From: Antitrichia curtipendula
Taxonomy: Eukaryota > Streptophyta > Bryopsida > Hypnales > Leucodontaceae
Length of the DNA stretch: 64,000 nucleotides
Direction of reading: 5' to 3'
Assembly: GCA_951230915.1 (NCBI GenBank)
Contig: OX579637.1
Location: forward strand, 31,124,001-31,188,000
Below the pieces are notes generated by a model, which saw nothing but the letters and a program-made list of their open reading frames with translations, made no database searches and was not told where the DNA came from. A program made the translations under genes and the position numbers. Shown here in pieces: positions 36,041 through 46,857 of this stretch; position 1 is the stretch's first letter; each line of letters begins with the position of its first letter.

Positions 36041-36439
36041 GGGGGATTTATGGACCTGCTAACTTAATACCATGTGAAGAAACAACCTCAAATAAAAGAA
36101 CCCCTGGGTCCCTTGCTTGCATGACACACCAAACTAGTATTTGTTTTTGTTATAAATTCATCCTTCCTCTCTGTGGTGCAGGAGTAGGTTTCATGGACGT
36201 CTTGAATGTCTTCCCATGATTTGATTTATTTGTGTGCTGAGGTAAGTGACAGTACTATGCTCTTTGAGTGACCATAACATTCAAGAGCTATGAGAGCAGC
36301 TGCCTTCCCTCTGACAGAATGATGTGGTATATTCCACACCCAACATTAGCTAATAAGCCACGCGTCAATAATGTCAGACTTCTGCTCAGTGCCAAGGTCA
36401 TGACTGCACAATCGGGTTACTGAGGTGGTAGGAGGTAGA

Positions 36440-37284
36440 ACAAAATATATAAACAAATAATTATAAAGAGAGATGGTTCGTCAAAACCCAAAGAATTCAT
36501 TGAGTATTATACCAATGAAATCTGTCCACCTGTCATCAATAACTTATTTTGATATTTTTTAGGAAAAAGAAGCTCTTTATGTACATATGGGGTGGTAGGA
36601 GGTAGAACAACCCATGTGGGATATGTAAGTTAGAGTTTGTAATTTTCCAACCGCTCATAGTTAAGTCTAAATTAGGAATTGTGTTAAAACTATAATTTTA
36701 GACCTCATTTAGGCATAGTAAAATAACTTTTTCCAAAATACTTTGAAATAAAATAAGTTGTGGAATCAAGTTAAATTTCATCTCCAAAAATCCGTTTGAG
36801 ATTTTAATCTTCCACTCAAAAGTTATAGACAAATTTCATAGAGGGGTTTGAAAGGATTTTTTTTGACATTTTCATACATCCTCTCTGAAATTTGTCCATA
36901 ACTTTTGAGTGGAAGATCTAAATCTAAAAAGGATTTTTGGAGATGAAACTTAGCTTGATTCCACAACCTTTTTTAGTTCAAATTCTTTTGAAAAAAGGTA
37001 TTACACTATGCCTAAATGAGGTCTAAAATTATAGTTTTAACACAATTCTTACTTTAGACTTAACTATGAGCGGTTGAGAAATTACAAACTCTAAATTACA
37101 TATCCCACATGGGTTGTTCTATCTCCTACCACCCCAAGTGTACATAAAGAGCTTCTCTTTTCTACAAAAACTCAAAATAAGTTATTGGTGACAAATGGCT
37201 AAATTTCATTGGTATAATACTCAAAAAATTCTTTGGATTTGGATAGACCATCTATCTCTATTATTATTTGTTTGTATATTTTGT
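36440..37284. mobile_element. 845-bp inverted repeat (fold-back element)
   Basis: Two arms of roughly 400 bp run toward a centre near 36862. Outer ends are ACAAAATATATAAACAAATAA (36440) and its near complement at 37261-37284. Inner landmarks pair in order: GGGTGGTAGGAGGTAGA with its complement in TCTATCTCCTACCACCCC, TTTAGACCTCATTTAGGCAT with ATGCCTAAATGAGGTCTAAA, and CTTCCACTCAAAAGTTAT with ATAACTTTTGAGTGGAAG. Mismatches are scattered. No coding frame and no clear target duplication. If transcribed it would form a long double-stranded RNA. Confidence 0.9.
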
Positions 37285-40200
37285 CCTAAAATTAGCCAAA
37301 AAAATAGATTGCACCATAAATGTACTACCATTATCTCGGTCCTGAAGCTTACATTAATAATATGTGAATGAATTTCGTGGATGAAGACTTCAGAGAGGCA
37401 AAGGCAGCCTCTCTAAAGGCTCTTGAATGTTATGACCATGTAAGAGATGTTTGACTTTTATGGGGAAGGTAATCTCCTTCAAATAATTTTCAGTAATTTT
37501 CATAGGAAGAGAACAGGAATTGGCATCTAACCAAACTTGTTTCATATTTTTTGGATTTAGTTTTAAATTTCTGAATTTGAAATGCATTGGCCATTAGAAC
37601 CAACCACCTTCTAAATGTACATTGCTTGTACATTGAAGAAAGCAAAATGTATGTATGTACCATGGTTGGTTTTAGAGGGTATTCACTTTTAGAGGAGATT
37701 ACCTTGTATTGTTTCAAATGAAGAGTGGTCATTTAAGAATTCATCCCTTTTTTTGGCGTACATAAATTATTTGAAACAATTTTCAGTGAATATTCATAGA
37801 AAGATAAAAGAATTGACATGTTAATGCAATCTTTGTATTTCATTTTTTTGTATTTTTTTCTAAGATTAAAATATTAATTAGCTTTGTGGGAATATAATGT
37901 TTTTTTCAATCAATGCCTAGGAACAAAAGTTATGCCTAGATAAGTTCAGAACATGGATACAAATGAACAAAATATAATTTCAAATTCATTTATTATATTT
38001 TGAAATTGTTTTTTCCTACACGAAGAGCTATAATGCATTCTATTTGGATTTGTGTAAGAAAATTTTGGACAAACTTTTTTTCAAGTAAATACAACATGTT
38101 CTTGAAAAAATAACTTGTAGGATTCATTTTTGAATTCAATTTTAGCAATTTTTCAAAATAAGAAGTTCGATATTGTTTAGTTTGCTCATTAGAACTTAGA
38201 AGTATCGTGCTAGTGGGGTTAGTGCATTATTATTCCATCTTAGAGATATGAATTATATAGATCTTAATTCTATGTCGTATGTACTTCTATTTTCTAAAGA
38301 ATAAATTTTTTATTTTTTTGAGAAAATTTCTTGGACTCTTAATCCAATTTTTTACCATAAATCTTTAAAGCTAAAAACTCTGTAGTGCAAAAAATTAAAG
38401 TTAAGAAGGTTCTAATTCAAATAATTGAGCCTTGTAGTGAACTAGTAAACTTTTTTTTTTTCTTTAATTTCAAATATCTTGCGATTTGTGCAATATGATT
38501 TTGTTTAATTTTGTAAAAATAATTTTATACTAGGTAGGTGTAAGTTTTTATAGATAGATGTGGACAAAAAAAGGTTTCGCTTTTTCTTAATCAATCCTAT
38601 AAAAATGGTTGCTTTGAGTGTTTTCAAGCAAAAAAAAGGCTTTGGTCCTTTAGGGGTTCCAGATCACTTGTAGAGCATAGTTGATGTTGAATCAATCTAC
38701 CTTCATATCAGCATGTTTGGAATGTGTTGTAGAAGTCCAACTAAATCAAATAGAATCTCATTTCGAATTGTTTTTATTTTTTGAGTCTTTGTTCCTCAAA
38801 GTGGGAGGGACGTAGTTAACCTTCACTTTAATTTGCAATATAACCAATTTTTATATTGAACCAACTCTGAACCACTTTATCCCCTAAACACAAATGCGCT
38901 ATAAAATATAAGTTTTATAACTTTTGTAGATTTTTATCAAAGAAGATAATTTGAAGCACAAAAAAAAAAAGAATTAATATGGTCAAAAGTATAAAATTAT
39001 TATTAGATTATCTTCAAAGGAGTTTTGAAGACCTAACTTTAAAAATTCACCAAGAATACAATTAATTTTTTTAGCATTATTAAAAAATTTTATGTTTGGA
39101 ATTTTTAATTTTTAATTTGTCTAAAAATGCTTAAAATATGCTTATGAGGACACCAATACACTTTGTAAATATTGAAATTCAAAAAGTTATAGAAGTTCCA
39201 TGTTTCCATCTAGTTCTTTATAATTAAATTAATTTAGGGAACATAGTATCCAAATCTAACAAAAAATGAAAACCTAATACAACAAAAGAATAAAATGATG
39301 AGGGTGTTTTGATAGTCGAACCTTAGTTCAATAACTTAATTGTGATTGTTACTTGTGTAATCCCTAAAGTCCTATTGTCCCCTCAGGGGAAATTGTGGGT
39401 TTTGGCAAGCCCCAATAGTCTTGGTATTTTTCAGTATTTTCTAAATTATTTTGTGAAGATCGAAAATCACATTAGCTTTTATAAAATTTAATTTTTATTT
39501 CAATGAGTGTTTGGAAGCACAAGTTATGGCACAAAAAGCCAACATTGAAATTTGGTGGATGAAAAAAACACCTCAACCAAACTTTTAAAAATGAATAGAA
39601 AATATATTTTTTATAGATTGTACTTTTATGTACATGGGAAGCTTTGATATAGCCTATGAAGATTTGGTATGTGAAAATTATAGACAATCTTTTTTTTTGG
39701 ATAATTATAGCACTAATTGGAAAAAAAACACTTTTGGAATTCATTGTTGAACTTAATTATCATTTTTTTTTAAATTAAAAAAAGGCTCACGAGGTTAAGA
39801 TATCTTCATAGACAAATTTCAGCATTGAGAGTAGAGTGTTTCAATTCCATGTTAGAGCTATAGACAATTTAGTTTTCCATTCAAAGTTTAGTGTACTTCT
39901 ACTTAACATTGTTATAGTGACTTAAAATTACATGTTTTTTATTTACCTTTTTTTCCTATACTTTCAACTCACTTTGTAATCAAATCAAATTAAAAATTAA
40001 AAAACAACGGAGTGAAAATTTGAAGTTAAAAAGTTTCAAAGGCAAAAATGTAGTTGAACAAGGTGCAAAAGAATTTGTTTCCTTTACTTCAAGTGCAAAT
40101 ATTTAGCAATATGCAAGGTAAGAATTCTTGAAATGTCTTCTATACAATCTTATACTATTGTAGTACAAGATCCTACGGTTAGGTGGGCAAGACAAAGATT

Positions 40201-41932
40201 TTTGAATTTCATTTGTTTTATTTGTTTTATTTGTTGCTATAGAAATGATAGTTTTGAGTGATTTTTGATGGAAAGAAGGCCTTGAGATTGTAGTGGTTAA
40301 GACATTCAATATATGGACCAAATGAAAACGTGTATGAACTTATTCAAATTTCGAGCAATAGTTTTTAAGATACATAAAAAATTAAACAAAGATTGAAATA
40401 AGTTGTTTTATACACTAGAATTGCAAGTACTGTGCAGTGTTTGAACCCGTTGAGTCAGAAGTCTTTTTTGTAGTATTGTTTAATAGAAAATTAGTTCAAC
40501 ATTGAAGGGATGGACATGACAAAGAATTATTTGTTTGTTTGTTATCGTCTTTCAAGTAGCCATTTTGATTGCTTGTAAATTCAAAGAAGTCCTTGTTTAT
40601 GTGGGGCTCATCAATGACTATTCAAGACTATTTTGTTTGACTTAGTAAGGACTTTTAGAAGCATGTGTTTTTTGTAAGTGGAGTTTAATTTATAGATATT
40701 CTTTGAATGCACTTGGGCGTACATATTTGCCAACCCCATTTTCATGTAGGTTTTTTTCTTCTTCGATTGAGTCAGAAAACATCTATGATTCTATGAAATG
40801 CTCAAAAATTCAGTTCCGTTAGTTTTTAGAAATTCTTTGAGAGGAACAAAAAATGTTGTGTATGTATTTTAAATGATATAGGCACTTAATATTTGAAGTC
40901 ATTCAATATTTTTCTAGAAGAAAAATGAATCTGCAATAATTATGGATTAGTGCGTGAAGATTATGAATATGTGGTTGTTTTATTGACCTCAATGTTTACA
41001 TTTCACATCTAAAGATAGGATTGCTAAACTACACAAAAGTTTGACTTGAACAACGTTTTTGATATAAATTAAAATTATGAATGTGTCACTTTATAAATGA
41101 AATGTTTTGAAAAAAAATATGAATAAGTGTTTCTGTACATATGATTGTAGAATGAGTACTACAACAATATAAAACAAAATTCTGGAATTTCTCAATGTTT
41201 CTGAGCTTTTCTTATAATTGTAATACAATCCAAATATTCTTAGGATAGGCACTGTGCATTTACAAATTAGCCATTGAGATGTGTACGCTTTTTGGTTTGA
41301 AATTTTAATTAAGTATTTTAGAAGGAATGAGAGCATATCAAATGTTTAGAATTTTGTTATGCATGTTCTGAAAGTTGGAATAGAATGTGGTGCTCTTTGC
41401 ATATTAGAGCAAAGAAGACAGTGTAGAAGGATTCCAATGAAATTGAATGATGTTTGCAATTGCAATTACATTTATATTAGTACAAAGAGCGTGCATTTTG
41501 GAAAGGTCATTAATAATTCGTGAAATACAAAATCTATGTAGTTCTCTATATGTAGATTGGTTGTTTTTTGAAGGTTAACAAAGTGGACACTGGAAATAGT
41601 AAGGTTCACTAGGCTTTATACATTGGAAATTGTAGGCACGACATGTAGTGGTTGCTTAAATTGTCTTTCACTATCATATCTACACAATTGTGTGGAAGTA
41701 AGTGAATGGAATAGGAATACAACAATGGGTATTTTTTTGTAATGTTTTCTACTAGAGCACTTGGATTTGTTAGGCTTCTTGAGATTTTGTTGTTCTATGG
41801 AACATAGAGGACCAATTTTTTTAAAATTACTGTTTCAATAGAATAACAATGACAACATCTATTCGTGAAGGTACTGAAATTTTGATTTTTTTTACAAAAT
41901 ACGTGACAATTATCCAACAATGACGGAAGAAA
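37285..41932. other. AT-rich intergenic region with repeat fragments
   Basis: No gene was identified. It contains family B repeat pieces (about 38480-38670, 39355-39480 with TATTGTCCCC..GGGG, and 40060-40310 with GATCCTACGGTTAG). The last few hundred bases upstream of 41933 should hold the 5' end of the DUF7869 copy, but no inverted copy of its 3' terminal sequence was found. Confidence 0.5.
40060..40310. repeat. Dispersed repeat family B, copy at 40.1 kb
   Basis: Words in order: TACTATTGTAGTACAAGATC, CTACGGTTAG, GACAAAGATTTTTGAAT, GATAGTTTTGAGTG and GAAAGAAGGCCTTGA. These match 45.75-45.92 kb (TAAAGTACAAGATCCTACGG, GGCAGTTTTGAGTG, ATGACCTTGA). Confidence 0.6.
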
Positions 41933-44900
41933 ATGGCAACACAAGCATTTGGAAGTCCAGTGGTATTCAATGCCGTGGGGACAACGATAGTTGTCACAGA
42001 ACAAAGAAGCGTAGGGGAAAGATTGGCGCGTGTGGTACGAGGAAGACTTTTCCAAGAGGAAGATAGTGCACATGCTGTTGAAGAGCCCCAATCTACAAAT
42101 GGTATGGTTAAACTTCTTGGGAACTATGGTCGTGTTGTGGCATTCGGCATAGTGGATACAAGCTTCAACTGTGGTGATGAACTTCACAGAGAAAAACTAC
42201 GCCCTTTTGAAATTGCGGTTCGTATTATACGTGTTTTGAATGGAGCATATTGGGTTGGTGAATTGGTAGGGAAGTATATGGAAGACTGTGTAGATAAAGT
42301 CATTTGATGGCGTCGTGCTTCAGTTTGTTGGCCACTTCCCTCAAAAGTGAGAACAACAACCTCGACTTTAAGGGAGGGGAATAATTTTTTTTCCCCTCCA
42401 GTTTCGGCACCTAAATTTGATTTTCATGACGTGGAGGACACCCCAAGTACTTCACAAATGACACCGCCAAGTAATGGTGGAAGAAACACACTTGAGAGAA
42501 GTTCTCCTCTGACGCAAGGCTCTGAAGGCAGCAGTGCGGATTTCACCAAAAGAGGAGGACTACCTCAGCAAACACAGAGGAGGAGGTATTCAATGGAAAA
42601 TCGAAGGGCTAGGGTGAGAAGTCCAAGAAAGAGGGGGGAGTCAACAAGCTAGAAAGTTACCCTCAAAAGTGTTTTGTGTGCAAAGGAGAAAAGAGCATGT
42701 AAACGAAATTGTTTGCGTGATGTAGATGCAAAATATGTATTGGATCAACGGTACATGGCATGGGGGCATAAGTACAAAGCGCGAGCTACTTGGATAATGC
42801 AGATGCTCAATGCCTTCTATACTCGCACGGAAGGACCGATAAGAGACAAGTACGTGACGAAATTAGATGGTGCAGTCGTTTGTAATGCATGTTACGCCGC
42901 GGCATTGGGTTATTCTCAAAGATGTTTGAAACAATTGAAGACAGCACACGCTGTATACGGCAGAGTGGCAGCAGTTCATGAAAATACATGTGAAGGAAGG
43001 GAAAGTGCAAAAATGTCAGCAGCTAGAGAAAGCCTTGATGTTTTTGTGAATGAAGCTGGATGTCAACAACCGCATTGATCAGTACGCAGAAAAACAGACA
43101 ATGCGGTGTTACCGTTGATTCTGTTGCCAATGAATACGAGCAAGCTCGATGTTTTTCGATATGTGAATGAAGAAGTGAAGAAACTAGTGGACGGATCGGA
43201 ATAGTCAATGAGCATGTTCAATCAACTTTGGCGGAAGGAGTTTCCACACGTGCAAATTCTACCTTTCTCTAGATTCTCCAAGTGCTATCATTGTTGGGGG
43301 TACAAGTGTGGAATGGAGTCCACGACAAATGCAGTAGCTATAGTGAAGATAAAAGAGTTGTACATGCTGCACATCCAATATCAGATGGAAGAGAGGCAAG
43401 ATTATTGAATATTCAAGAGATCTGTGATGATCACTCCGGATTTTTTTATGTGCTTAATTGTAGGTGGTATGGATCAAAATACAACCATGATACCGAAGAT
43501 GAAGTAGACTGTGAAGAACATCAAATCTCGATTCGTGAAGACTCATTTGTTTAGTGTACTTGTGCATGGTATAGGCTTGTATGTAGATGTGTGGATAGAT
43601 GCTCACCACAACCACGATAGCAATCAAGTCATAACATCAGTGATGAACGTAATGTGCGACGTGAAGCGAAGGAAGGGATGTTTGCCACCAACGTTGAGGA
43701 TTCAAGCAGATAATACCATGAGGTAAAACAAGAACATTTATATGTTCGCCATGTATGCAACACTGGTTGGGTTGGGTTTCTTCAAGGAAGTGCATCTTTG
43801 TTTTTTGATAGTGGGCCACACCCATAAGGACATCGATCAGAAAATCAGTGTCATTTCCAATGTATTGAAGAGGAAAGATATAGATACACTAGAGGAGATG
43901 TTGCAATTAGTGAAGAAAGGGACATCATATACGGAGGCTTTCGTGACTGCTCGCAAGCTTGAGCACATTCATGATTGGAAGGCATTCATCACACCTCATT
44001 TACTACGAAGAGGAGAACAATTGACGGCCATAACATTCTCACACCATATGAGGTTTTACGTGGAAAATGGTTTGGTCCGTGTGCAACACAAACATTTTTG
44101 CTCAGATGAATGGGGCCCAACAGGAAGGCATTCTTGTTTGAATTCACTACCAAGTGTAGCAGAGAAACCAGACCTTGCAAAGGTCTTTGCTGCTGATCAG
44201 AGAGAATTGAAAGCATTGGACGAGTTCATTGCGTATAAGGAGAAGATGGTCTTGAGAGGTAACAATTGGATTAGGGACATGGAAGTGGTGGACGAAACAA
44301 ATAAATTCAAGGAGGATTTGGAGGATTTTCCACAACAAAGTAGAGAAGGCTTCCGCAATTTACTGTTTTGGCCAAGTGATATCAGAAACCAAAATGAGGA
44401 TGGTGGTACTACATTGAATGTGGAGGAAGCAGATACCATTTCAAATGGAACAGATGATGTAGATGGGACGGAAATGGGGAGTGCAGCCATGGACGTGATT
44501 ATGGCAACAATACCAAATCCTGAGAGAAGGGGTTACTTTGGACCTCACAGAGATAGACCCCTACAACAAGCATCGCAAAGAGTGACTGGGGAAAAGAGGA
44601 GAGGCAGAAGAAATGAAGTTTTACAAGAAAGAACACAAGATGTAGACGAAGATGCTTTTCCGCCATTCAATCCGGAGAATGACATTGTTGTGGGCCAATA
44701 TGTAGCCCTTACAGTAGTGCTAACAAAAGTAAGAGAGGGGGTACTTTTTTTCATAGGGAAGGTGCTCGAATTTGGGCAGGGGACGTGGGCATCGAAGATG
44801 AAGATTTTGTGGTACTGGCCTACAATGAGACCTAGATCAGAAGTGAAGGAGGTGATAATAGAGTGAGGTACAGAAACTTCATGGAATCTACATGGGAACC

Positions 44901-45138
44901 GTCTGGTGAGAGGTTTGCTTGGATTGAGAAGGAAGTCGCTATATATTCTTGGGTGGATGTTCCGCATTGAGAGAAAAGTGGTCACGTCGTAAATTCAAAT
45001 GTTACCTTGTATGGTGTGCAAACAAAGAAGACCGTTATCATCCCACCCAAGGCTAAACTGCACCTTATAGAATACCTAGCAAGGCAGATGGAGGACCTAG
45101 ATGACGAACGCTTGCAGAATGATTTGAATATGTATTAG
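41933..45138 (+). pseudogene. DUF7869-type transposase-like gene, copy 2 (decayed)
   Basis: One reading frame runs from ATG 41933 to 44866, then shifts by one base near 44846 and runs to TAG 45136. In-frame stops are TGA 42305, TAG 42650, TGA 43076, TAG 43202, TGA 43406, TAG 43505 and TAA 43724, plus TGA 44968 after the shift. Order: N-terminal block (FNAVGTTIVVTEQRSVGERL, VRIIRVLNGAYWVGELVGKY), a polar linker (42350-42650), a Cys block (CAKEKRACKRNCLRDV, VTKLDGAVVCNACYAAALGY), FSKCYHCWGYKCGM (CxxCxxxxC), VGGMDQNTTMIPKM, then a core with IQADNTMR (Asp codon 43709) and FLIVGHTHKDIDQK. The C-terminus has VVGQYVALT, RYRNFMESTWEPS and YSWVDVP. Family position is the same as copy 1, but the two are diverged subfamilies. 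TGA at 43406 follows QDY where a Trp is expected (TGG to TGA), and three TGAs fit CGA. Confidence 0.8.
43742..44866 (+). pseudogene. Copy 2 segment: core and linker, longest open stretch
   Basis: 374 codons open without a stop. It starts just after TAA 43724 and holds the second half of the core (GLGFFKEVHLCFLIVGHTHK, DIDQKISVISNVLKRKDIDT), then HMRFYVENGLVRVQHKHF, WNWI-type linker sequence and VVGQYVALTVVLTKVREGV. The catalytic-like Asp of ADN lies upstream of the stop, so this stretch alone could not make a complete core. Confidence 0.6.
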
Positions 45139-45353
45139 TGAATTATTACTCTATGTAGTGCGCTATCGACCTTCTAGTTGTAGGCTTTGGATTTAGATGT
45201 ACCTTAGTGTGGAATTTAGAGTAGCATACTTTTGAAGTAGTATGGAAATAAAAATGTACAAGGTTTTCATGAAGTAATTATAAAGTAAGCAACATTTGAA
45301 AATTCTTCACTGAGTTGTTTTTCCAACAAAGAAAAAATGATGATTTTGATTAG

Positions 45354-45373
45354 CCCCCCCCCCCCCCCCCCCC
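45354..45373. repeat. Run of 20 C residues
   Basis: An uninterrupted C20 tract lies between the copy 2 gene and its 3' terminal sequence. The 17.7-kb element has a shorter G-run (GGGGGG on its - strand, 17814-17819) at a comparable position. Length is likely to vary between reads or individuals. Confidence 0.9.
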
Positions 45374-45392
45374 ATTTTGAAATGACTATATT

Positions 45393-45458
45393 GATTGTCG
45401 TACTAACCAAGTGCAATGTCGCACCCCTCAAGTGCAAGAATGTCTAATTCAGTGTTAA
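45393..45458 (+). repeat. 3' terminal sequence shared with the 17.7-kb element
   Basis: CCTCAAGTGCAAGAATGTCT followed by AATTCAGTGTT corresponds, with one change, to the reverse complement of 17726-17756. Upstream, CGTAC and CCAAGTGCAAT are shared in rearranged order. This marks the 3' edge of copy 2's element about 320 bp after its stop. Confidence 0.75.
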
Positions 45459-45575
45459 TGGAGTTAATTAAATGTTATACCACCAGATTGAATCAATGAA
45501 GAGCATGAAATTTGTTTGTAAAAAATTAAATATAATTAAACAAAAGAGGAACTTCTGAAGACATATCAAAACTAC

Positions 45576-45930
45576 TTAACCCCTACAGGACCATTGTCCC
45601 CTTGGGGGTCAAAATGGATTTTGGGTAGGTTCTTATGACCTCAATATTTAATGAAATTTTTTGAAACTTTCTCATTAGATAAACAAACTTCTTGTGTTCG
45701 TGGGAATATTATTTTTATTTTGAATTGGTGATGCTAATACCTTCCAATCTATACAGTCAAACTTCATGAAATTTTTACTACATGATCTTAGACAAGTAAA
45801 GTACAAGATCCTACGGTTAGATTCTAAAAATAATTTTTTTTTGTTTTTTTGGATGAACGCAGCAGAGTTGGCAGTTTTGAGTGTGTTTTGACAGAAAAAT
45901 GACCTTGATCCTTTAGAGGTTAAAAGAACA
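45576..45930. repeat. Dispersed repeat family B, copy at 45.6 kb
   Basis: The most complete copy of the family. It begins CCCCTACAGGACCATTGTCC with a CCTTGGGGG block (compare 39370) and continues through CTATACAGTCAAACTTCATG, AAGTACAAGATCCTACGGTT and AAAATGACCTTGATCC. No coding potential. Confidence 0.6.
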
Positions 45931-46239
45931 CAAGGTCCAATTTCAACCTTTAGGATTTGAATGTTGGTGTTAATTCTCTTAATGTAGTTTTTTGAGCTTA
46001 TGTAAAGTACACAAAAGTGGGTCGTATTATTTGTTGTTGTTTTATAGGTGCCAATCTCCATAAGAGCTTATGATTTGGATCATTTGTTTGAATTGAAGCA
46101 AGTGTGCATCACCAATTGGTACTTAAGAATGTTAAGGTAAAGGTCCTATAAAGCAAGGAAAAACTCTGGATGAAAATGGTGATGCCCGAAGAAGATTTCA
46201 ATATACTTAAACCTATCTTTACCAAAGGATTCTGTTTTT

Positions 46240-46857
46240 ATTTCTCACAACCCTAGACCCTCTTCTTGGCGCTTCAGAATTTGTAATGTATTTCCAGCCC
46301 TGATATAATCTTAAAATCGAGCAACGAGGTCGCAGGATCTGCCTAGTAGCCGACTGACTGACTTTCAAGAATCCTCCTCCTAATCACGGACCGATCGCCT
46401 TAATTGCGCTCCATCTCTACTGTCCCTGTGGGGAAGAAATGCGGAAGAAACGAGCGATTGGTATGTCAGAGCTGAATTTGGTTTAGGTCCACCTCAGAGC
46501 TTGTCTGGTACATTGCCCTCAGATCTTAAGCGCATCATCGTGATTAAAAGGCCTTCAGAAGTGGGAATATTCAATGTTATTACGCTCGTCGGATCTTAAG
46601 TTTTAGTACTCGTATCACTTGTTTGTGACAAGCCGCTGTAATCTGAGGATTACCCTCCAGCCATGCATTTCTTGGACGGCAAGATAATACAGCGCATGGG
46701 GGGTCCCCTGCGTCGACAGTGTACAGTACAATACACGTTCTTAATGTGAGAAAGACGTTCATGGCACTCAGGCTCTTGTGCAATCCCTCTTGTTTTGATC
46801 TGTTACAGTTGCACTAGCGGTGACGTTTCATTTGTCTAGGGTACACTGGAAGGAAAT
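46240..46857 (+). promoter_or_regulatory. 5' region of WRC gene: telo-box-like word, uORF, 5'UTR intron
   Basis: CAACCCTAGACC at about 46250 is a telo-box-like word often found in plant promoters. An ATG at 46439 opens MRKKRAIG and is followed by donor TTG|GTATGT (46461). An acceptor TTTGTCTAG ends at 46839. Splicing would join this upstream ATG out of frame with the main ATG 46858, giving a 29-codon uORF that overlaps the start and ends at TGA in the first coding exon. That the transcript starts before 46439 is an inference. Confidence 0.4.
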
